Part shown: in pieces, positions 1 to 9,889 of the stretch
Layout: the number at the start of each line of letters is the position of its first letter
Numbering within the stretch: the stretch's first letter is position 1
Source of the DNA: Entoloma clypeatum
Taxonomy: Eukaryota > Basidiomycota > Agaricomycetes > Agaricales > Entolomataceae
Length of the DNA stretch: 64,000 nucleotides
Assembly (NCBI GenBank): GCA_963565915.1
Contig: OY751492.1
Coordinates: 2,852,001 to 2,916,000 of the forward strand
Direction of reading: 5' to 3'
Position numbers and translations under genes: made by a program
The notes under the pieces: generated by a model
What the model saw: the letters and a program-made list of their open reading frames with translations, nothing else
Told to the model about the DNA's origin: nothing
Databases searched by the model: none

Positions 1-199
1 GGTTAGAAATACAGTATACTTCGTAGATGGAACTGAGTGCGAAAGAAGTAGCAACGTTCGCCAAGAAACGTCTAAGATAACGCGAGTGACGTAGGAATGT
101 TCGCCAAGAGGGGTCCTCGATGTACGAATAGGAACTTAAAAGGATAAGGAAAGAGGGCCAAGGTTCTGAATCGCCAGCATCGATTGTACAGGTACCACT

Positions 200-990
200 T
201 CAAGTCTTCCGAGTGCGTGTACGCAATGTTGAAGTCTTCTGTTGACTATTCTTCGTTGAACTCTTCCTCTTACTTGCGCTGCGAGTCCGAGCGCTGAGCG
301 GTAATGTTGCGTCTGGAGACTGTTCCGCATAATCCTGCTCCTGCGCCGCGGTGGACTTGGAGGCTCTGCGAGCTGCGGCCCTAGTCCGAATTCCACCCTG
401 TGCGCTCCTATTGGAGGACCGTGCAGTGGCCATACCAGTAGCAATTTTATTTGTGTTCGCCGTGATCTGCGAAAATCGCTGGGAAGACTGCTGCAAAGTA
501 GCGGTGGATTGGTTTTGGGACTGAAGTCCTGGAACGGTTGCAGGAAATGTGATACGGATATGATAATTGATGGTGCCGCCGTAGGTATTATTCTTATAAT
601 GCTCTATAAGGGCATTGAATCCGCAGTCCTTCATCAGTTGATTCAGGTCTTTTTCTATCTCGGGCACATAGGCCTGAAAGTGCTGCGAGTGACTGAGGAA
701 GAACGAGAGGGATGAAGTGGGATCAGCAACGTATTGAGGAAATTGTAAGGGATCGTCCGCTTGTACGATGCGTACTAAGTTGCGGTAGCTAGCAAAATAG
801 GGGGGGGTCTCAGATGTTGTCGGTAGTGCCGGTGAAGGAGCGCAGACCTGTTTTCTATGTCTGACATGAGCCTGAGCCTGGCTGCCTTGAGCCATTCACC
901 GACGACTCTGTCAAGATTTTGCGGTTGTTGTTTTCGAGCGACAGCAATACAGCTGTTGAATAGAGCAGACACCTCTGACAGATCGGACAT
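200..990 (-). CDS. Hypothetical protein, two exons
   Basis: I do not recognise this protein. The first exon starts at the ATG at 990 (MSDLSEVSALF...). A 59-nt GT...TAG intron at about 790-848 joins it in frame to the second exon, giving ...DIEN-SYRNLVRIV...; without the intron the frames do not match. The product is about 245 residues. The N-terminal 140 residues look globular. The C-terminal 80 residues are rich in Lys, Arg, Ser and Thr (a repeated RTRAAARRASKS-like composition) and probably disordered and nucleic-acid binding or nuclear; that part is inference. The start lies only 30 bp from the ATG of the divergent HNH-type gene, so they would share one very short promoter, or one start is wrong. 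Confidence 0.5.
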
Positions 991-1020
991 GAGAGCAGTG
1001 TCTGACGTAATGCATTGCCC

Positions 1021-2382
1021 ATGATACTACCCGCGACGACTGTAGCTCATGGACAATCGTATAACCACGCTCTGCCTGTCCTGGAGGATGGCCGATGGCT
1101 GGTCACGGAACCTATGCCACAAGCATCAGATAACAGCAAATTTCACGCTGTCGCTGCTCCGCTTCTATACTACCTCGGCACCAGCTTGGAAGCTGTCATC
1201 CAGCACTCAAGGTAAACAGTGAGCGAATCTTTGCCATATCATTGCCTGCGGCCTAACAGACTCCTATTATAAAGTCGTAGCCTTGAGACACACTCCATTC
1301 GACTCTTCAGTGCCATCTGATTCATCAAGTATCTTGTTTAGAGGAGTGGGCTTAGAAGAAATTGACTTCAGCCCAGTTCTCCACATGGCAGCGGAGTTCT
1401 TGGTGTTGTGAGTGAGCAAAAGAATCCCGGTCCATCTCGATGCTTGACAATTACTTATTCTTCAAAACAGTCCTAAATCCAGGAGGGTCTAAATCCGCGT
1501 CGGGTACTCCGTTTTCAGTTAGCGAAATTGTTTCAAAGGAAACGGACGAGCTTTTCCAAATGCTCGCCGAGGAAAATATCGGAGCGAGGGGGCAGGAAAT
1601 CCTGAAGGGATTGGTGGTGTACCACATCTTATACGAGACCTCGTTGAACTCACCGCCCCTCTGTAGTCATTCAAGCGCGACTCCACATCGTGTCCGGTGT
1701 CGGATGTCCCATTCCATGGACCCTGGAACACTCGAGGTGCCATACCAATTCTAGCCCACGTTATTCCAAAATCTGCGCATGCAAAGGCGCGTCTGATCAG
1801 TGCGGCGTGATTGCAATCTGCCCATGATTGTCTCATACTGCACCTTTAGCTCGATACAATGAAATGTATTGCCATGTTCGTTGGCGATGCTGCTACAGAT
1901 CTGGTCGCCGAACACCTGGATGGTGTCGGAAACGCCATGAACCTCCAGAGAGATACTCATGCCGCGTATATTGCATTAGAATGGGGAATCGAGGCGAAGG
2001 CAGAAAACGGAGAGGTACAGTTATCATGATTCATAGTACATCGCCATCACTTATTCCCTCCGAGACCCGATACATTTATCGAACAATCCCCCATGCGGAT
2101 ACCCCTAGTCCCTGGCCCATTACAAAAGTGGACGGCGATGAAATTCTGTTCGGAAGAGGGCCTGAAGGACGTAAACTTGGCGGGGGACCCCTGCCGTATC
2201 TGTGCAATCTTCAGTTGGCTGTTGCTCGTGTTTTGAAGATGAGTGGCGCCGCAGATGTAATCTTGCAGTGGAAAGATGAAGGTGATGAGGGTGACATTCC
2301 TCATACTTTTATTGCCTCAGAGGAGTTCTGCAGCATTCTGGATGCAAGGCTCCTCCTTTCTGGCCGCGCGCTTGTCGTATAG
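1021..2382 (+). pseudogene. HNH-endonuclease-type protein (mushroom family), probably degenerate
   Basis: Pieces of a mushroom HNH_2-like protein lie in order. The piece near 1677-1787 reads RDSTSCPVSD...PILAHVIPKSAHAKAR, with the CxxT/S-type motif and the first His. The piece from 1860 reads ...GVGNAMNLQRDTHAAY..., with the Asn and second His. The last piece, 2065-2382, ends in NLQLAVARVLKMSGAADVI, a typical tail of the family. The last intron (about 2014-2063, GTACAG...GAG) keeps frame. The three upstream junctions (near 1215, 1408 and 1795) have plausible GT and AG sites but are each one base out of frame. Either the copy is decayed or I have missed the true sites. The N-terminal exon starts at 1021 (MILPATTVAHG). 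Function in this family is not established. Confidence 0.5.
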
Positions 2383-3202
2383 CCACCCTTCCTGAAAAGG
2401 ATAGCATTCCCTCAGGCTTACAAGGTTCCCATACGGATACCCGCCGTCTTTTCATGATGTACTAAGAATGCATGATGCAGACGCAGCGGCGTTCTGCCTA
2501 TTCTCAGAGGGGCAGATTTTGCCGAAGGATGGCTAGCCGGGATATAGCATCATAGAGAATGCGTAGGACTTGGGGAGGAGCTTGATAGTTAAGCAATTGC
2601 AATTCATTTCCAAGTCGAGTATGGGATATTCGTATTCATTCTATAGCAGCACTCGCACTCTGACGCCGGCGCGTCGTCCTCGGAAAGTTGAAATGGCTGC
2701 CCGCGCCGATCTTCTGACTGATGTCTACAATGTCTTTCTCGGTGATCATACCGTCAGACCGCCAACAAAAAGGCCCCTACATAGTTCGTGTTCGTACTGC
2801 GGGATGACATCCAAACCTATGCTACCTCGTCTCAGATCGTCTCCCACTGTCTTACCATCATGTTGGGTCGGTGGGTCAACATGTAGGGGCAGTTGATGGA
2901 AGGCTTCCGGCGCATGCGTGGTATGTCAGGTCGAACCCTCCCCCACTCCGGCGGGGGGGGATACGAGTAAACCCCACCACTGGCTGGATCGCTGTCCCCA
3001 CTTTTCGATGACAGCGAGGGCGAAGTTTCGGTACGCTTTCACTTGGTTCCTTCGATATCTCAGACACAGATCTTCATGTAGCGGCCAACAGGTTACCTTG
3101 AAGGGTACCAGCAATGCGTATTCGTGATTCATCGCTCCCATCAGCAAAGAATATAGTACCTGACGTTGGAACACAACGAGTCTATTTGTCGATGGCTACA
3201 TT
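2383..3202. other. No supported gene
   Basis: Short open frames occur on both strands (for example 2570-2896 plus and 2926-3174 minus) but none resembles a family I know and no consistent exon chain could be built. It separates the 3' ends of two convergent genes. Confidence 0.4.
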
Positions 3203-5170
3203 TTAAATCCTGAACAGTGAGCGACAGCCAACTGCCAAGATGATTATCGTGACCCCCCAAGGTCGAGATCCGGCTGGCGAGATCGCCCAGCCCTTGCTAA
3301 TGCATGTTCCATGGGCAGTCTGAGCAACACTCGTAGTGGTTGCAGGAATGAGGATGGAACCTTCGGATGACGGCGACGCAGTGCTGTTATATACATAAAC
3401 AGGTGAGAGGATAGCAGGGGTAGCGTTGGCGACATAATCTTCGTAACAAGGTGTTTGGACAGGATTATTTCCTGGAAGAGTCGTTAGAGTCCCAGTTGCT
3501 AAATGAGGGGAACTGTATGAAATCAGGTAGAAGATGGAGCGAAAAATCCTACTTTGCTCATCCACCGTGTTTGTGATATAGCAATTTGTTTTCTGGTCGA
3601 TCGTAAAGATACCCTGACCGGCGCAACAGGTTGGATCTCCGTAGGGATTGCAGTTGCATTCATTCACCGCTCTTTGAAGAACATCAATTTCCCACCCGTT
3701 GATGAAGTCTGTGGAAATGGGGGGTCAACGATGTCTAGTATAATTGAATTGACCACACTTACCAGCATGATAACCATATCCTGTGGGATCGCCATTTGAG
3801 AATCTAGATGAGAAGGAGGTCAGTTGTGAGGCATAACAACCGGCAAATGCTCACACGAAGGGCTGGCTGGGTGTCATGGCTTCCTGTCGAAAATCGTCGA
3901 AAATTTGAGTATTCCAATAAACCTGATAAACCAACGTGAGCTCAGTTGGATTTCATGGACTACTCCCCATACTTCCATGAAGATGCGGGGAATGGTTACT
4001 GGAAAATTGGGATCGTTGCATGTACCATTGTCAGGACCCGTTGATAGAAATGCAACATGAGATTTATGGTCTGGAGAATCGGTGTTCTAAAAGACAAGTC
4101 ACTTAATACTGGCAATGAAGGCCATCATTCGCACACACCTTGCCATCCCAACAGCTTGGAAAATTCTGAAGCATGTTTGAGGTTTTGAGGAAGGAGAAAG
4201 GAATAGTCCGTACAATCTGTGCCCGTGTTCCAGAGGGGCAATTGCCCTTGGGGAGTTCATTGAATCTTTGAGATTTCCCACTGAAATTTAGGCAGAGGAA
4301 AGTGACGGCTTGCTGGGCGAAACTCGATGGGTCCAATGTGCGCAGAGTAGGATCGCCTAAGAACTGCAGTTGGAATGCAAACCAACAAAAAAATGAATGT
4401 AAGGACCAGATATCATGCGAAACTAAATAGAACAAATCAGCGTGTTTGTACGTAAGAGTGCATAGTACAAGACTGACATTGTCTGGGAATGGCTTCGTGG
4501 ACCCAGGAACGTTGCTGAAAAGGTAATCTTCTCTTATACTGAGTCGTGCCAGTTATACAAGGAATCCTCCACGCACATCTGTTAATTGCTTCCATGAAGC
4601 TCAAAATTCGTAAAGAAACATATCTTACATTACTGCACTTCCATTCGCACTGGTGAACGAGCCATTCTTCCATCTATTTCTGGTGTAAGTTATGCGTTTG
4701 AAGGCAATGAGAAACGTACTCAAAATATAGATGCTAACAAGCGTCATAAGAAAAGTAGAACATATCTACAAGCGAGACTTTACCGGGAACCAATAGTTGC
4801 TCTTGTCTTGCAGGATGGGTATTGATGTGCATTCACTTTTACGCAAGTCATCACTCGTGACATTCAGGCCAAAGCCACTACCTCCAAGGACTAAGTTTGG
4901 GTCAAAAAAGTCGTTGAACACATTGCTCAGAAATTCGGGCACCTGAATGGACATGTGTAGAGACGATCCCAGGATATACAACTGGGTCCAACCTTTGTGT
5001 CGTCAAAATGTTATCTGAAAAGAAGAGAGATGCATAAGTATGGCATGAGATGTGCTCCGGTTCACGCAACTCGCGCCCATCAGCCAGTATGCGTGTATAG
5101 GCTTGAGGTTCGTGAAGATGATGAGCAGCACCAGCAACGGTGAAAGGGTACATGGCAATGTGGGTGTCAT
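3203..5170 (-). CDS. DUF1996-domain secreted protein
   Basis: The start at 5170 gives a signal peptide (MTPTLPCTLSPLLVLLIIF...IHA) followed by AYWLMGA, the usual beginning of mature DUF1996 proteins. A GTTGCG...TTTTCAG intron joins this to NNILTTQRLDPVVYPG and STHVHSG. Later exons carry GGSGFG, KSEC...DKSNYWFP, FLGDPTLRTLD, PKGNCPSGTRAQI, FPSCWDGK and SNGDPTGYGYH. The last large exon has NECNCNPYGDPTCC, and another intron (GTAGGA...TTTAG) precedes TTGTLTTLPGN. All are landmarks of the family in the correct order. The C-terminus after the domain is Ser/Thr-rich and ends in a hydrophobic stretch (WGVTIIILAVGC), possibly a GPI or membrane anchor. The biochemical function of DUF1996 is unknown; the proteins are secreted or cell-wall associated. 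About seven introns. Confidence 0.8.
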
Positions 5171-6123
5171 TCAGGAGGTGCGATCGGTGCTGGGTTCATT
5201 CAACATTTTCTTCAGATGGCCTCGCGGACAGGTACAATGTGTTGTATTTTGCAATGAGGTTGACCAGCCAGATGAAGTCGCGGTCACGGTGATTCGTTAC
5301 AAACAAGGGTAAACAACCACTTTATGATCCCTCACAGATGCACTGAGGGACTGCGTTCTTCGCGGTGGAACCTTCTCAGATTCGTCGCGGTGCTGTCCGT
5401 TTCTCGACGATCATGCGTGCCGTCAAGCTGTACTGTGGCAAAGGAGCAGAGTGCGTTCACCTTGTACTGCAGAGCGACCGATCGTGAAACTTATGCCTTC
5501 CTTTCTTCGCCGGCCAGCACGCATATCAATCAGCGCGACGACACGTTGAACCATCCTCATTTACTTAACATCACCATCGTCGCTCATGATTTGGACCACC
5601 TTACGATCTTTTACAAGCTCCTCACAAAGTTCGGCTGGCGCCCCATATGATACGTTAAACGGGGAATCAATTCATCTTATCCACGCGCACCCTTAGCGAC
5701 CCGGACCAAGGGGGATCATTGGCTTACAATGTATTTCCGCCCAAGTAGCTGTTGGTGGTCGTCAAAACGGGCAAGTGAACATTTATCTCATAACATATTC
5801 CACTGCTGATATCAGGTCGTTGCGGTGGAACGAGGACAGTGGGACGCCATTTGAATTGGTCATAAAATTGTCCCTTTCTTCATGGGCTCTCGGGGGTGCG
5901 GGGTATCTACGCCATGTCCCGGTTTGGTGTCCTTTGAGGTGCAAAGTGGGCGTGAGCAACTTGAATCCTCCAACATCAACATCACTGCCCCCCCATACAT
6001 ATATGTCTGCCTATGGTTATCGACTGTTTCACGACAGGCTACGATGGAAAGACCGTCAATGATTTTCTCAATGGGATACTGCTCAAGACGCAAGATCGCC
6101 GAAAATGGTGCTAACAATGGACA
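5171..6123. other. No supported gene
   Basis: Upstream of the DUF1996 gene. Open frames at 5324-5650 and 5775-6062 (plus) show no recognisable family and no coding continuity. The right part borders the decayed rvt copy and may belong to the same duplicated segment, but I see no clear match before about 6124. Confidence 0.35.
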
Positions 6124-6480
6124 TTGAGCCCCAGAAACCGGCTGGTCTCCCAGCGGGCGGGGGTCCCTCGTTTTGATTGGAAGCAAGGACGTCGACTGGC
6201 ACATCGTCGACCCGCGCCGTCAGCTTTCGTGGGTCGTGTCAACGTCCATAACAAGTCCATGGCCCTCTTCGTGCGGAACTTTGGTGGCGGACGCCCTGCC
6301 CTGTGTTTCGGCGATATCCACCGCGCGGGAGTGGCCGACACCTTCGCTAGGATTCAACGCGAACTGTTCCCCTCTACTGAGGGCGGGCCATGGGCTAGCT
6401 GCGCAACATGATCGACGAGCATCAAGATTTTCAGCCCCGTATACCTTTACCTCCTCATCACACCTCACAAGTGGCAGTCT
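6124..6480 (+). pseudogene. Left half of a decayed second rvt (reverse-transcriptase-related) gene
   Basis: This stretch matches the intact rvt gene at about 18945-19335 base by base in long runs. Shared runs include accggctggtctcccagc, ggacgccctgcc(a)ctgtg and gaactgttccc...gagggcgg, in the same order and strand. A deletion is visible around 6230 and the reading frame is broken several times. Homology continues past the stop-riddled part, through gggctagctgcgcaacatgatcga, to the 12-bp sequence AAGTGGCAGTCT, where a LINE begins. The remainder of the copy resumes at 16329. It is therefore a duplicated, inactivated gene later split by retroelements. Confidence 0.8.
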
Positions 6481-9158
6481 CCGCCTCCGCCCCACTCTTC
6501 AGTCCCCCCAAACGTGATCCACCCCCCCCGCTTCCCAGCATCCGCTTCTTCTCCCGACGCCGCATCCGAGCGACGATCAAACTCCTGAAGCCCCACAAAG
6601 CCCCAGGCCCAGACGGCATCCCAAATTCCGTTCTCATACATAGCGCGGACACCCTGATTGACCACCTCTTCTACATCTACAGGGCAGTCCTCGAGCTCGA
6701 CGTCTATCACAGGCGGTGGCTACTCTCAACCACGCTAGTACTACGCAAGACAGACAAACCATCCTACTCAGTTGCCAAGGCCTACCGCCCAATCGGTCTT
6801 CTAGACACCATCGGCAAGCTCCTCTCCACATTAGTTGCTGCTGACCTCTCGCACTTAGCCGAACGCAATGACATGCTCCCACCAGGTCAGTTCGGAGGCA
6901 GGCCAGGACGCTGCATGACAGATGCCATGCACTCCCTCGCTCATAAGGTCAAAGACGCCTGGAGGGCAGGTAAGGTCGCAGCAGCCCTCTTCCTTGATGT
7001 CCAAGGAGCCTTCCCAAACACCGTCAAAGACCAGCTCATCCACAACATGAGGGCCCGAGGAGTACCAAGATGCTACACCAATCTTGCCGACCGAATGCTC
7101 ACGGGCAGAAAAACCTGTCTCAAGTTTGATGACTATACCTCTGCGCCCTTAGACGTAACCAACGGTACCACCCAGGGCTGCCTGCTCTCCATGCTCTTCT
7201 ACGCGTTCTACAATGCCCCACTTATCCAAGTAGCCACTCGAAAAAATGAAACATCCCTAGGTTTTGTCGACGACTCCATGGTCCTCATGGTCGCAGACAC
7301 ACTCGAAGATACACACGCCATGATCAAAGATATGATGGAACGCCCAAACGGAGGGTTCGACTGGTCAACCTCACATAACTCTCTGTTCGAACTGTTCAAA
7401 CTCGCCCTCATGAACTATCCTCGTACTCATCACGATGTAACACCCACTGACCTGACCCTCTCCAGACCCAACCCCGACGGCACGTCCACATCACAAACCG
7501 TCAAGACCGTCCCCACATACAAGTACCTCGGCGTCATCTTCGACTCGAAACTATGCTGGAACGCCCACCACCACAAAGTAACCGCCAACGTGATCTGGTG
7601 GACAAACCAGGTCTCCCGCCTTTCCAAAGTCTCAGGTGGAATGCCCGCCCACTGAGTCCGCCAACTGTACAACACGGTGGCCGTCCCCGCCTTCACATAT
7701 GCCGCGGATGTCTGGTACACCAACGTCAGACCCTCCCCCTCCGGCAAGAAACGTCTCGGCTCGGTCACCGTCGTTGACAAGCTAACTCCCGTCCAACGCA
7801 AAGCTGCCAAACTCGTCACAGGAGCCCTCTGCACTACCGCAGGTGACACACTTGATGCACATGCTAACCTTCTCCCAATAGACCTCCTCCTTGACAAGAT
7901 CCTCCACCGCGCTACACTCCGCCTAGCCTCACTCCCGATCTCTCACCCCCTCCACCTCCCTACCCACAGAGCAGCCAGGAGATATGTCCGCAGACACCGC
8001 TCCCCGCTACACAACCTTCTCGATGGCATCGACTTCGACCCATCAGCAATCGAGCAGATCTCATCAACGCGGCGCTGGCCCAACCACACCCCCTCATTCT
8101 CAACACACATACCTGAAAACAAAACCCAAGCACTCGTGGCAGCCAAAAACCTCCATCGAGAGGCCCGTATCTCCGTCTATTGTGATGGCTCAGGGTTTGA
8201 AGGCGGCATAGGTGCCTCTGCGGTAATGTATTCTGACTCAGCGGAGACCAAGCATTTGCAGTACCATCTCGGCCCATCCTCACACCACACGGTATATGAA
8301 GGCAAACTGGTAGGTCTCTCCCTAGCCCTCCATCTACTAACCACCCTTAGGACCCCCCTCCGCTCCGTCTCTGTCATCGGCACGGATAGCCAAGCCACCA
8401 TCTGCACCCTCAACAACCAACGCCCCCACCCAGCCCACCACCTCCTTGACAAAATCCATGATGCCGCGGAGACTCTCCAAGCCTCGCAACACCGCCTGAG
8501 AGGCAAGCGCCCCAGGAACAGGCCCCCCAACCGCAATGCGGTTGACCTCCAGCTCCACTGGACCCCCAGACACAAAGACTTCGCACTGAATGAACGCGCC
8601 GATGAACTGGCCAAACAAGCGGCTCAGGGAACCTCGAGCAACCCACCCCTCCTCCCAACCTTCCTCCGGAGAAAACCCCTCCCATACAGCATAACCGCCC
8701 TACGTCAAGACCACCTGACCACGCTCAAGAGCCGCTGGAAGAGCCGCTGAAAGAGCCGCTGGAAGGAATCCCCACGCTACCCATCCACTAGCCTCATCGA
8801 CAAATCTCTCCCGCCAAAGAAATACCTGACCCTCATCGCCAACCTAAACCGCCGCCAATCAGCCACCATCACCCAACTCCGCACAGGCCACTCACCACTC
8901 AACCAACACCTGTTCCAAATTCGCCGCTCCGAAACCCCTTCCTGCCCACACTGCTGAGGGATCACCCCAGAGACTGTCCGCCACTTCCTCATCATATGCC
9001 CACATTACCAACGAGAGCGTCATATCCTACACCGCAAACTGAGACAAAAAGCTGAGTCCATTCCCTTCCTCCTCTCCGACCCCACCGTGCTTAAGCCAAT
9101 CCTTGACTTCATCCAGTCTTCCAACCGCTTCACTAACCCCCCCCCACAAATCCTCTGA
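6408..9158 (+). pseudogene. LINE ORF2 remnant: reverse transcriptase, RNase H, zinc knuckle
   Basis: A single reading frame runs from 6408 to about 9158, broken by three in-frame TGA codons at 7653, 8748 and about 8956. Its first 24 codons come from the rvt copy; LINE sequence starts at 6481. RT motifs in order are LLKPHKAPGPDGIPN, YRPIGLLDTIGKL, LFLDVQGAFPN (motif A Asp), NGTTQGC, GFVDDSMVL (motif C) and YKYLGVIFD. RNase H follows with VYCDGSGFEGGIGA, YEGKLVGLSLAL, IGTDSQAT and NERADELAKQA. A C-terminal SCPHC...ETVRHFLIICPHY is the zinc-knuckle-like tail. A 15-bp unit (agagccgctggaaga) is tandemly repeated around 8728-8765 and holds the second stop. The order RT then RNase H and the FVDD box fit fungal Tad-type LINEs. 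Not functional as it stands. Confidence 0.85.
6469..6480. repeat. LINE target-site duplication, left copy
   Basis: AAGTGGCAGTCT, repeated at 16327-16338 directly after the poly(A) tail. The intact rvt gene has AAGTGGCGGTCT at the matching place (about 19328), so this is host sequence duplicated by the LINE insertion. Confidence 0.85.
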
Positions 9159-9522
9159 ACATGCCAATAGCAGACTCTCAAACCCCCACCCTCCCTGGCC
9201 CCCGACCTTACCTACCGCCTTATACCCTCTAACCCCCTCCCCCTAGCCTGGTAGGCGCTTGTCGAGCCCGCCTTTACCCCTCCCGCTCTGCGGGCCTGTA
9301 GCCGACACGACAGACATGTTATCTACTCGAACCCTGACATTGTTCTCTCAGGAGTTAACAGGGGAGCACGGTCTAAAACGGTGGAGGATACGCCAACCTG
9401 TTCATTCTCCGCTGCCCTGTCAGTGGGGGGACATGGTATTCCGTGGCTCTTGTAGTCTTTTCCATCAAGCATGCCAAGACAGGTCATGCATTGACTTAAC
9501 ACACTGTCGTGATCCACTCACT

Positions 9523-9527
9523 CTCTT
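9523..9527. repeat. Copia target-site duplication, left copy
   Basis: CTCTT, repeated at 16247-16251 immediately after the right LTR. Five bases is the usual duplication for Ty1/copia integrases. Confidence 0.75.
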
Positions 9528-9876
9528 TAATGATGTAACCGACGTAGGCAGCCCAAAGGGCGCTCAAGACGTAGCGGTACGAAGGCATAGTGGAAGCTCA
9601 ACTAACCTGGTTAAGAGTAACTAAAGGAAATCTAGAAGCTATACTAGCTTGTTAGTTAACTCAAAGAACTGGGGTGTTCAAGAAGTTAGGATTCATCGTA
9701 CTAAATACATGGGTATTTATACTAATCCAATATGCGCACGGACCATTGTACAATCAATACATAAACAAGTCATGCGTCCGTGGTTGTACCATAAACTCAC
9801 ATATATAGTAATAGTGACTTATAGTCACTTCCCGTGACAAGCACATGGTGCGACATATCTGGCGATATGTTCAACA
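9528..9876 (-). repeat. 3' LTR of the copia element
   Basis: In element orientation it begins TGTTGAACATATCGCC and ends ...GGTTACATCATTA. The 5-bp target duplication fixes the outer border. The inner border is fixed by the polypurine tract. It matches the other LTR except at two bases. Confidence 0.9.
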
Positions 9877-9889
9877 CTCCCCCTCACTT
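9877..9889 (-). promoter_or_regulatory. Polypurine tract (plus-strand primer) of the copia element
   Basis: On the minus strand AAGTGAGGGGGAG abuts the TGTTGAAC start of the 3' LTR, the expected position and composition for second-strand priming. Confidence 0.75.

Noticed and set aside
9528..9530. Copia LTR starting at the TG of 9531 in place of 9528
   Set aside because: Only a start at 9528 gives identical 5-bp flanks (CTCTT); with 9531 no duplication exists.
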